A stretch of DNA of 64,000 nt from CAJQQY01 sp045106765 (GTDB taxonomy: Bacteria; Bacteroidota; Bacteroidia; Chitinophagales; Saprospiraceae). Numbering within the stretch: the stretch's first letter is position 1; each line of letters opens with the position of its first letter. Location of the stretch: positions 1 to 64,000 of the forward strand of contig JBGCFD010000030.1 in the NCBI GenBank assembly GCA_045106765.1. The letters are read 5' to 3'. Shown here piece after piece: positions 17,907 through 25,670 of the stretch. A program made the position numbers and the translations under genes. The notes under the pieces were generated by a model, which was not told the DNA's origin, made no database searches, and saw only the letters and a list, made by a program, of their open reading frames with translations.

Positions 17907-18326
17907 CTAAAGACGTGAAGGAAGAGAACTAACTGAACAAGGTGGACTTTGAGGTGAAGCATACATTAGAGCATATGCAATATTGCCTTCAATACAACAA
18001 GCTACACAATTCCAGACTTCTTCACAACTGTCATTTGCCATTTGTTGAAGTATAGCACCCATCGCAGGAATAGCTGTGCTGCAATCTTCATACGGGCATA
18101 GAGATGTAGATCCTCCAATTCCCAATTCAGGAACATCTCTATTTTCGACTAAATCATGATAATGAATACCTGTTGTTCTAACTTGGTATTCTTCATGATA
18201 CTCAATAGTAATGGTGTCTTGTTGATTTAGAACCTCATTGGTTACTTCATTTTCACAAGAATTGAGGCTAATTAGTAAAACAGACGCTAATAGTAAACGC
18301 AAAGAATAGTTAATGATGTTTTTCAT
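17907..18326 (-). CDS. Cys-rich putative lipoprotein, unknown function
   Basis: A 139-residue protein with a clear lipoprotein signal (RLLLASVLLISLNSC). The mature part is acidic at first and then Cys-rich: LCPYEDC, DSCEEVWNCVACC and PPC, giving seven Cys after the lipobox Cys. Such a pattern suggests disulfide bonding or metal binding at the cell surface. No family is recognised. It has its own terminator and lies between two long non-coding stretches in the accessory pocket next to the STAND-PPR gene, but as a separate transcription unit. Confidence 0.65.
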   Translation of the reverse strand: MKNIINYSLRLLLASVLLISLNSCENEVTNEVLNQQDTITIEYHEEYQVRTTGIHYHDLVENRDVPELGIGGSTSLCPYEDCSTAIPAMGAILQQMANDSCEEVWNCVACCIEGNIAYALMYASPQSPPCSVSSLPSRL

Positions 18327-19002
18327 GATTTATTTTTTTTATTAATTAAATAAAATTGACTATTACAGTCATGATTTTGAATGTAGTATACAGGGTTTTG
18401 TATTTATTTTTAGAATTTTTGGAATTGCAAATGGTTAAATTGTTTTGATTAATTTCACCATGTGTTTATATTCTTTTATTCAACTCAACAATACATTTTT
18501 AAGCAACTAAAAAATACAATTATATCTTTTCTTGTTTGTAATAAGATAGTGCTAAGATAGGAGCGAAGGAACATTGGAGAATGCCAGAAAGACTGATTTT
18601 TTTTGATTTGTTTTTTACTTTTTCTAATAATGCGAATAATGGATTAAAATAAAATCCTCTCAATCCAAATATTTGTAGTTGACTAAAATCCACAAAATGA
18701 TGAATGACTGGGAAGAACTCTTGATCGAAATATATTTATTAAATTCAAAATGGTAGGCATTAAAATTTACAGATGAAGAAGCTTTAACAGTTTTTTCTTG
18801 TTCTAAAAATGTGACGTAGAGAAAATGGGGTCACTACCAAATTATGAGCCATGCTTTTAGCTTAACTTTATGGAATTGATACTGAGGTGTTTGTAGTGGA
18901 AGTCGGTTTTTGTATAGGTACTTTAGACCTCTTTGTAATTATCTTTTTTGATAGAATACTTTTTTCTTTTGCTTGTGTGTAACTTGGTAAGATATATAAA
19001 GC
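18327..19002. other. 676-bp region without a supported gene
   Basis: No frame here has a convincing start and composition. Short frames open and close irregularly, which fits either plain spacer or decayed coding DNA. The region lies just past the abrupt 3' end of the mutA-like gene, where a mutB gene would often follow, so loss of DNA here is possible. Confidence 0.4.
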
Positions 19003-20124
19003 CTAACCATTCCGAAATTCTCCCCATACCGCCTCCGCCAAATCATCCGTCAATTTTTCTAAATAATAACTCCCTGCTGCAGGATCTTGTACTTTATCCA
19101 TGTAACTTTCTAGCTGCATCAAATGCTGAGTATTGAGTGCAATTCTTTGTGCATTCAAGGTTCCTTTTTTATTTTTAAAATTATCAGATGGATAAATGTA
19201 TAATCGATTGGTTCCTCCAATTACAGCTGACATGGCTTGGGAGGTTGCTTTTATTTTATTATAATTTTCGTCGTCAGTTTGAGTGGTAGTAGTTAAATGT
19301 GTTTCTATTGTTATGTTGGGTTTTAAAGTTCCTTTCCAACTTTTGACGACTAAGTTCCAAAGGATTCTTAAAGCTCTGATTTTTGCAATATTTAGAAAAT
19401 AAGAATCGTCGAGTTGAATGGAAAATTGAATATTGGAAATTAGATTTTTTAATTCTAAATCTTTGTCATTCCATTTTTCCAAATAAGCATTTGCTTTGGA
19501 AATCGTTTGCACCAATTCTTTTACGATGTTTTCTTGACCTTGATAAAAGTGACGTGCGTTTATTGTTATAAAATTAGCTAAAGGAAGTTGTTTTGAAAAA
19601 TCTTGGATGGTTGGATAATCCGCAGGTGGAATAGTTATGCCATCTTTAAATTGGAAAGAAGCAGTTACTTTTTTTAGATTTAAATTTTTGTCTTTTAAAA
19701 TAGAAAGGAAATTTTGTACAACACCTTTCCATGTTTTTTTAGGAAAAATAAAATTAGTCGAAATCCATTCATGATTGATTCCTGAGAGTAAAGTTTGTAA
19801 CTCTTTTTTATTAGGGTTCTTTAAAAACTCGAAGCAAATAGCATTAGCTCCTTTTTCCAAAAGAAAGAGCGCTTCCTTGTTGGCTGTTTTTATATTAGTC
19901 ACAATTATCAGAACTCCTTTTTCCCAATCATTAGAATTTCTATTTTCCAAAAGTGGTTTGGGTAACTCTTCCAAATCATCTGAATGAGCAAAAGGAGTGA
20001 CCACCAAATCTTCGTTGATTTGCCAGTTTAAATTTTCGATTGGTTTTCCTTTTAGATCCTTTTCAACTTTCGCCAACCAATCTTTTTTCGATGATTTTTT
20101 AAAATCCTTATAGAATGATTTCAT
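19003..20124 (-). CDS. mutA: Methylmalonyl-CoA mutase small subunit-like protein, C-terminally short
   Basis: Starting at the ATG at 20124, the protein has 373 residues. It shows the small-subunit N-terminus (WLAKVEKDLKGK), a barrel-like middle and the conserved NTQHLMQLESYMDKVQDPAAG block. It ends a few residues after AEAVWGEFRNG, where family members usually run on for tens of residues (WxxFxxIExxGG...). The tail may therefore be lost. The small subunit pairs with the B12-binding large subunit to interconvert methylmalonyl-CoA and succinyl-CoA; no large-subunit gene is in the window. A TTG start at 20160 is ruled out in practice because it overlaps the -7 box of a perfect promoter. Confidence 0.75.
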   Translation of the reverse strand: MKSFYKDFKKSSKKDWLAKVEKDLKGKPIENLNWQINEDLVVTPFAHSDDLEELPKPLLENRNSNDWEKGVLIIVTNIKTANKEALFLLEKGANAICFEFLKNPNKKELQTLLSGINHEWISTNFIFPKKTWKGVVQNFLSILKDKNLNLKKVTASFQFKDGITIPPADYPTIQDFSKQLPLANFITINARHFYQGQENIVKELVQTISKANAYLEKWNDKDLELKNLISNIQFSIQLDDSYFLNIAKIRALRILWNLVVKSWKGTLKPNITIETHLTTTTQTDDENYNKIKATSQAMSAVIGGTNRLYIYPSDNFKNKKGTLNAQRIALNTQHLMQLESYMDKVQDPAAGSYYLEKLTDDLAEAVWGEFRNG

Positions 20125-20157
20125 TAAATTTATTTTCAAGATTTGTGAAAATTCACT

Positions 20158-20188
20158 CAAAGATATTCAAACAAAACTAAGGCACAAA
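20158..20188 (-). promoter_or_regulatory. Perfect Bacteroidota promoter for the mutA-like gene
   Basis: On the minus strand TTTG (20185-20188), exactly 19 nt, then TATCTTTG (20158-20165): a full match to the TTTG-N19-TAnnTTTG promoter. It lies 33 bp before the ATG at 20124 and decides that start. Confidence 0.75.
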
Positions 20189-20298
20189 ACCTGTTTTCTT
20201 TTTTCTTAGCTGTAAGATTATTAGACGTTTTACGTTTTCTCCCCAAAGAAAGTCATTGGGTCATAAATTGAACTTGAGAAGGTTTTTTTGATAAAATG

Positions 20299-20329
20299 TT
20301 GGGAATTGGAAAAGATTTAGATAATTTCC
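20299..20329 (+). promoter_or_regulatory. Candidate promoter for the symporter gene
   Basis: TTGG (20299-20302), 19 nt, TAATTTCC (20322-20329): correct spacing with mismatches in both boxes, 30 bp before the ATG at 20360. Confidence 0.35.
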
Positions 20330-20359
20330 GTTTCTTTTAAAAACGAAAAAACAAAACGT

Positions 20360-22249
20360 ATGCAACTATCAACTTTAGATTGGTCAATTGTCGGTATTTA
20401 TTTCCTCATTGTTCTTGCCGTAGGTTTATATTTTTCCAAAAAATCAAGTTCGAGTTTAAATGAATTTTTCCTTTCTGGAAGAAATATGCCTTGGTGGTTA
20501 TTAGGAATTTCGATGGTTGCGACGACCTTTTCTTCTGATACACCAAATTTAGTTGCGGGATTAGTTCGTGAAAATGGAGTGTCTGGAAATTGGGGTTGGT
20601 GGGCTTTTTTGGTAACAGGAATGTTGACGGTTTTCGTTTATGCAAAATTGTGGAGAAGATCCGAAGTTTTGACAGATATTGAGTTTTATGAATTAAGATA
20701 TAGTGGAAATGCAGCGGCATTTTTAAGAGGATTTAGAGCCTTGTATTTAGGACTGATTTTTAATGTTTTGGTGATGGGAACGGTTTCATTGGCAGCGATT
20801 AAGTTTGGTGAAATTGTTCTGGGAATGGAAGGTTGGAAAACGCTTTTGATTGCAGGAACGGTGACGGTTGCTTATTCCACTTTGGGAGGATTGAAGGCGG
20901 TGATTATTACTGATTTTGTGCAATTTACTTTGGCGATGATTGGTTCGATTTGGGCTGCAATTTATATTGTGAATTTACCAGAAGTTGGTGGTTTGGAAGC
21001 TTTGTTGACGCATGAAAATGTTGCTCCCAAATTGTCTTTGTTGCCAGATATGTCAAATCCTGATATTTGGGTACCCGTTTTGTTAGTTCCTTTGGCGGTG
21101 CAATGGTGGGCATCATATTATCCAGGTTCGGAACCTGGTGGTGGTGGATATATTGCGCAACGAATGTTCTCAGCAAAGGATGAAAAAAATGCGATTGGAG
21201 CGACCTTACTTTATAATGTAGCGCATTATGCTTTGCGACCATTTCCATGGATTTTGATTGCTTTGGCATCATTGGTAATCTTTCCAGAATTGAGTGATAT
21301 TTCTTCTGTTTTCCCAACCTTATCGGCTGACAAAGTTGGACATGATATTTCATATCCAGCGATGTTGACGAAGTTACCTTCGGGACTTTTAGGATTGGTG
21401 GCGGCAAGTTTGATTGCAGCATTTATGTCGACGATGAGTACGCAAATGAATTTGGGAGCATCTTATTTGGTCAATGATTTTTATAAAAGATTTATCAAAC
21501 CTGAGGCAAATCAAAAAGAATTAATTAATGTAGCCAAAGGATTTACGGTGATTAGTGCAATCTTGGGAATGGGATTAGGTTTGATGTTGACAGATGCGAC
21601 TCAGGCGTTTAATTTACTTTTATTGTTAGGAGCGGGGACAGGAGCGATTTATATTTTGCGATGGTTTTGGTGGCGGATAAATGCGATGACGGAGATTGTT
21701 GCAATGGTGGCTTCGTTGATTATTGCAGGGTATTTTACTTTTGGACATGATGCATTAATTTATTCAATGAATGGAATTGATCCAGAAACTATAAATAAAG
21801 CTACAGGCTTTACTTCAGATGGAATTAATACTGCTGAATTGTTTTTGATGTTAGGTTGGAAAAAAATGGTAGTTGGTGCAATTCTGACAACAATTACTTG
21901 GGTGATTGCTGCTTTTGTAACTGAGCCAACTGACGAAGAAACGCTTCGTAATTTTTATAAAAAAATTAGACCAAGCGGAAGTGGTTGGGATCATGTCATT
22001 CAAAAAGCGAAGGCTGATGGTGTTGATATTAGAAAAGAAAAAAGTCAATTGCCTTTGGAATTATTATGTTGGATAGTAGGATGTATTTCAGTTTACTCAG
22101 CATTGTTTGCGACAGGTAATTGGATTTATGGAAATACTTCAACTGCTTCGATTTTGACCGTAATTGCAATTGCTGGAGGAGCATTTTTATTTAAGGCATG
22201 GGGAAGTTTGCAGACAGATACAATGAACCATTTGATGGATAAAAAATAA
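20360..22249 (+). CDS. Sodium:solute symporter (SSS) family transporter
   Basis: A 629-residue inner-membrane protein with about 14 hydrophobic helices. The N-terminal IVGIYFLIVLAVGLYFSKKS, then EFFLSGRNMPWWLLGISMVA, is characteristic of the SSS family, as is the GGLKAVIITDFVQF stretch. An acidic cytosolic loop (about 515-550) precedes the last helices. Family members couple Na+ entry to uptake of sugars, amino acids or other solutes; the substrate cannot be assigned. It is transcribed divergently from the mutA-like gene. Confidence 0.9.
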   Translation: MQLSTLDWSIVGIYFLIVLAVGLYFSKKSSSSLNEFFLSGRNMPWWLLGISMVATTFSSDTPNLVAGLVRENGVSGNWGWWAFLVTGMLTVFVYAKLWRRSEVLTDIEFYELRYSGNAAAFLRGFRALYLGLIFNVLVMGTVSLAAIKFGEIVLGMEGWKTLLIAGTVTVAYSTLGGLKAVIITDFVQFTLAMIGSIWAAIYIVNLPEVGGLEALLTHENVAPKLSLLPDMSNPDIWVPVLLVPLAVQWWASYYPGSEPGGGGYIAQRMFSAKDEKNAIGATLLYNVAHYALRPFPWILIALASLVIFPELSDISSVFPTLSADKVGHDISYPAMLTKLPSGLLGLVAASLIAAFMSTMSTQMNLGASYLVNDFYKRFIKPEANQKELINVAKGFTVISAILGMGLGLMLTDATQAFNLLLLLGAGTGAIYILRWFWWRINAMTEIVAMVASLIIAGYFTFGHDALIYSMNGIDPETINKATGFTSDGINTAELFLMLGWKKMVVGAILTTITWVIAAFVTEPTDEETLRNFYKKIRPSGSGWDHVIQKAKADGVDIRKEKSQLPLELLCWIVGCISVYSALFATGNWIYGNTSTASILTVIAIAGGAFLFKAWGSLQTDTMNHLMDKK

Positions 22250-22261
22250 AACTATAATAGA

Positions 22262-22325
22262 TTTTTTTTTCACCACATAGGAAGCATGAATTTTTACTTA
22301 TGTGTTTTATCTGGTGAAAAAAACT
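22262..22325. repeat. Degenerate hairpin related to the 56.0/61.2-kb repeat hairpins
   Basis: TTTTTTTCACCACATAGG is followed, after a 17-nt gap, by CTTATGTG and TGGTGAAAAAAA. The arm wording resembles that of the hairpins at 55943-56018 and 61233-61300, but the match is short and imperfect. It lies just after the symporter gene and may end its transcript. Confidence 0.4.
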
Positions 22326-22384
22326 TTTGGATTTAATTTTTCATATTTCGAAGTAACTTTTTTTTTGCACAAAAACTAATTAAC

Positions 22385-22978
22385 ATGAATTTTAAATGGA
22401 TTATGGGATTGATTTTTTTGATGGGATGCACTAGCTCAAAAAATATGGTCGATCAAAAAATAAAAAAAGATTTATCTATTGAACTAGTTTCTTATACCCA
22501 AAAGAAGGATTATTTCGATTTTAATTTTGCAATAAAGAATAATACAAATCGACCCGTCACGATTCTAAAACACAAAGGAATAAAAGAACGAGATAAAAAT
22601 GATGTGGTACTTGCTTCTGCATTTTATAATCTCGAATTTTTGCCTTATGAAGTAATGTGTGAGGAAGAAGTCTCTTTTATGGATCAAGAAATAGAAAGTG
22701 AGAAAGTATTTAAAACTTCTTCTGATTTCGTTACGATTGAATCAAAGAAGAAGTATGTTTTTAATTTAAAATCTGAGGATTATTTGCTTGGAATTTGTGA
22801 TAAGAATGTATCTCAATTTAATTTGGTTGTGAAATATGATCCTAAAAAGCAATACTTTCAAAAGGAGTTTTTTGATCAGAGATATAAATATGTTAAGGAG
22901 GCAGAACCATATTTTAATGAATTAGAAAAGACGCATCAATTCATGATTATATCGGATACTATTTTAGTAAAGCTTTAA
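22385..22978 (+). CDS. Putative lipoprotein, unknown function
   Basis: A 197-residue protein with a short lipoprotein signal (WIMGLIFLMGCTSS). The body has beta-rich stretches such as FDFNFAIKNNTNRPVTILKH, reminiscent of small immunoglobulin-like lipoproteins, but no family is recognised. Together with the next gene it makes a short co-directional pair separated by 57 bp. Confidence 0.6.
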   Translation: MNFKWIMGLIFLMGCTSSKNMVDQKIKKDLSIELVSYTQKKDYFDFNFAIKNNTNRPVTILKHKGIKERDKNDVVLASAFYNLEFLPYEVMCEEEVSFMDQEIESEKVFKTSSDFVTIESKKKYVFNLKSEDYLLGICDKNVSQFNLVVKYDPKKQYFQKEFFDQRYKYVKEAEPYFNELEKTHQFMIISDTILVKL

Positions 22979-23035
22979 ATAATTTTAAAGTTTTATATAA
23001 CTCCCTCTTTAAATTACGCTAGATTTTTTTTTGAT

Positions 23036-23683
23036 ATGAAAGTTAGATTGTTACTTATAGTTTTCTTTTTTTTGATGTTATTTACAAATCAGATTAATGC
23101 ACAATTGGATTGGGTTTCTTGGTCTTCTGTTCAATTGAATTATAAAGCAGGTGAAAAATTTACCGTAAAATTAAAACCCATCTGGCGGCAGAAAAATGAT
23201 CTAGCAGATTATGATAATACTTCGATAGATTTGATTTTATCTTACAAAATAAATAATCAATGGTCGGTGGATGTAAATAATCGTCATTGGTTTCTTCCAG
23301 AAGATGGTGATGATAGAGAATTTTGGTTTTTTGATTTGAATCATAAAATTCCGTTGTCTTCCAAATTCGTTTTTTCCAATAAGTTGAGGTACCATTTAGG
23401 AGTAGATTGGAATCGAGAGGATACTGATTTTTTGAGATGGTTGTCTAAGATTTCTTGGAAAACTGGAAAGAAAATAAATCCATTTATTGGTTGGGATTTT
23501 TTTTATCGATTTCCATATGATAATGTTTTGGCAAGGTTAAGGTATAAGATTGGCGCTGCGGCAAGTTTGTCAAATAGAACAAAACTGACTGTGGAATATT
23601 GGCGGCAATTTAGTTTGACTGATAAATTTAATGAGCCTGAGGGGAATTTTTTGGTGGTGAATCTTGCTTATAATTTAAATTGA
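23036..23683 (+). CDS. DUF2490 family outer-membrane beta-barrel protein
   Basis: A 215-residue exported protein with a signal peptide ending QINAQ. The rest alternates polar and hydrophobic residues with many Trp and Tyr (WSVDVNNRHWFLPE, KFVFSNKLRYHLGVDW) and ends in NLAYNLN, as expected of a small barrel of the DUF2490 type. The function is unknown. It converges on the next gene with almost no spacer. Confidence 0.7.
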   Translation: MKVRLLLIVFFFLMLFTNQINAQLDWVSWSSVQLNYKAGEKFTVKLKPIWRQKNDLADYDNTSIDLILSYKINNQWSVDVNNRHWFLPEDGDDREFWFFDLNHKIPLSSKFVFSNKLRYHLGVDWNREDTDFLRWLSKISWKTGKKINPFIGWDFFYRFPYDNVLARLRYKIGAAASLSNRTKLTVEYWRQFSLTDKFNEPEGNFLVVNLAYNLN

Positions 23684-24216
23684 TTTCAGTTTGTAACAAT
23701 ACTTTTCCAAAAAAAAATTATCAGCGGAAGATGCTTCTTTTTTGAATCGTTTTTTCCAGTTATGATAAATTCGTAATACTTTTCACCGATTTCCATTACA
23801 CGATATTCTAGTGATGCGGCTTGTGTTTTACTTGCTTTACAAGTAAACATTTGAGAAGTATAATTGAAGTTTTTATATTTTCCAGTCTGCTTTTTAGTGG
23901 CATCAAACCCTCGGTATTGGTCTTTGATTGCTTTGAATTTTAAATCAAATGCCACTTGTTCCATTTTCATTCTTTCACTTCCTCTTGGCCTTTTTTTAGT
24001 TAGCTCTAACATTTTTTCCATATTGTCATCGATAGTAATATGTAAGCTGTTTTCAAAACTTAGTTTAGCTAAAACATCTGAATTGTTTGAATGATTCTTC
24101 ATTCCATCTGGAACGGTAAATGAAAAAGTAGGAAGACTAATTTTTTCACTTTGTGCATCAGTAGGAAGTATGACAAAAAACAAAAACCCTAAACTTAAAA
24201 TTAATTTATTTCTCAA
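23675..24216 (-). CDS. Small exported protein, unknown function, probable C-terminal frameshift
   Basis: The frame from 24216 encodes a signal peptide (SLGFLFFVILPTDAQ) and a 150-residue mature domain; as sequenced it stops at 23686 with an odd end (KKKHLPLIIFFWKS). One extra A in the A6 run (complement of 23750-23755) would instead give RFKKEASSADNFFLEKY and end at 23675, which reads much more like a natural C-terminus. The coordinates given include that corrected end. No family is recognised with confidence. Confidence 0.55.
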
Positions 24217-24227
24217 AATATGATTTT

Positions 24228-25295
24228 TTAAAATTTACGAATCGCTCTTACTTTTGCTTTATTTTTGCCAATCTTATAATATTTTTTTCCGTCAAAAAAA
24301 CTTCGGTAGTAAACATCTTGATTAGCAATTTCAGTTGAACTCCAATAGTATTTATGAGCCATCTTTTGAGCTTTTGGCAATGTATTATTATACTCATACA
24401 ATAAATCCAATTCATCTTGGCTTGGCAAATACCAATCATTAAATCCCTCGAATTTAAATTTTTTGCAGAGTTGAGCAGGATGATTTTTTTCTTTAAATTT
24501 AGCGACTAATAATTTTGTGTTTTTTTCTCCATCGAAAATTCCAGTATCAGTTGCAAAAGCTTTTCCTTTCGCTCCTGGAAACCAATCAATAACTTTATCA
24601 GATTGATCGCCCTTAGCCATGATTAAACCATGCTGTCCAGAAGGATCAACATAAAAAATAATTCCGCCTTCAAAAGTATTTCCAATAGCAATATTCTTTG
24701 CTCGATTTATTGCATCTTGTTTAGTTTTTTCAGCTAGATCAAATTCAACTTTAGCAATGGAATCTCTAACCTCTTTGGCTCTTTTTTTCTTAGCCATTTC
24801 GATTTTTGCTTGCTTTTTAATTTTTGCTTTTTTAGCAGATTGTTGCATTCCAAAATAAGCAATCAATGCCACTAAAAACACTCCAACCATTGCACCAAGG
24901 TATAGTTTACTTTTAGACTTTCCTTCGGAGGAAGGATTAGCAGGAGAAGTTTGTTTTTTTATTTCTGGAGCGGGAGGAGTCGAAGTTGGAGGTGTTGAAA
25001 CGGTTGCTATTTCTTCAGTTGGAAGATCATCAATTTTATCTTGATCTTTACCGATTTTTTCTGCCAAAGCTAGTAATTCAACATTGATAATATTAAGTCT
25101 TCGTTGTGCCGTTTCCTCATCAAGAATGCCTAAAGTTTGATCCTCTTTTAGTTTTGAATATCTACTATTGATTAGAATTAATTGCTTATCAAGAGATGAT
25201 AATTGTTCTTTAGCGAGTATTTCTAAAGCTTTGTTCGTTTTGTTTTTTCGAATTAAATCTTTGACTTGATTTATCAATTCTTCGTAAGATTTCAT
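24228..25295 (-). CDS. EAD11-like domain / transmembrane / DUF1566 (Lcl) protein
   Basis: A 355-residue protein in three parts. Residues 5-80 form a helical domain (VKDLIRKNKTNKALEILA, LINSRYSKLKEDQTLGILDE, LNIINVELLALAE) that aligns with the N-terminus of the STAND-PPR protein. A Pro/Ser-rich linker leads to one transmembrane helix (131-149) and a charged coiled segment. Residues 207-355 are a DUF1566/Lcl-type domain (GGIIFYVDPSGQHGLIMA, GFNDWYLPSQDELDLLY, YYWSST), a C-type-lectin-like fold that may bind ligands. EADs are thought to pair homotypically, so this could be a membrane partner in an EAD-based system. The EAD call is from pattern recognition only. Confidence 0.7.
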   Translation of the reverse strand: MKSYEELINQVKDLIRKNKTNKALEILAKEQLSSLDKQLILINSRYSKLKEDQTLGILDEETAQRRLNIINVELLALAEKIGKDQDKIDDLPTEEIATVSTPPTSTPPAPEIKKQTSPANPSSEGKSKSKLYLGAMVGVFLVALIAYFGMQQSAKKAKIKKQAKIEMAKKKRAKEVRDSIAKVEFDLAEKTKQDAINRAKNIAIGNTFEGGIIFYVDPSGQHGLIMAKGDQSDKVIDWFPGAKGKAFATDTGIFDGEKNTKLLVAKFKEKNHPAQLCKKFKFEGFNDWYLPSQDELDLLYEYNNTLPKAQKMAHKYYWSSTEIANQDVYYRSFFDGKKYYKIGKNKAKVRAIRKF

Positions 25296-25670
25296 TTTGA
25301 TTTTTTAGATTAAATAAAAAGTTTACCAAGATAAAAAAATCTAATTGGTTACTTTATTATTTTTTGGGGAAATTAGAAAATGGAATTTTTATTTTTTTGA
25401 AATCTATATTAATAATGTGGCGTAGAAAATATAGTATTTATACGAACAATAAATAATGTAGCAATTAAATCAGGAATTACTTGAAGTGAATTCCAATAAA
25501 TCACCACCACGTTAATACTTTGTTAAACCGTATCTTATTCCCACCTTTTTCTCGTCTCAATAACATCTTAGTATTGAAATACAATTTTTCCAAGATTCAT
25601 TCATTATATTGTCGATTCGATTTGAATCATAAAAACCAAAATTGAAAACAGTAATACTAAATTTTATTTT
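25296..25670. other. Divergent promoter spacer, no gene
   Basis: A 375-bp AT-rich gap between the EAD11-DUF1566 gene and the alpha-2-macroglobulin gene, which are transcribed away from it. On the minus strand TATCTTGG lies close to the EAD gene (7 of 8 to the -7 consensus). Nothing else was recognised. Confidence 0.4.

Noticed and set aside
18327..19002. Remnant transposase or mutB fragment
   Set aside because: No translated stretch showed recognisable wording of either family, so the region is left as non-coding.
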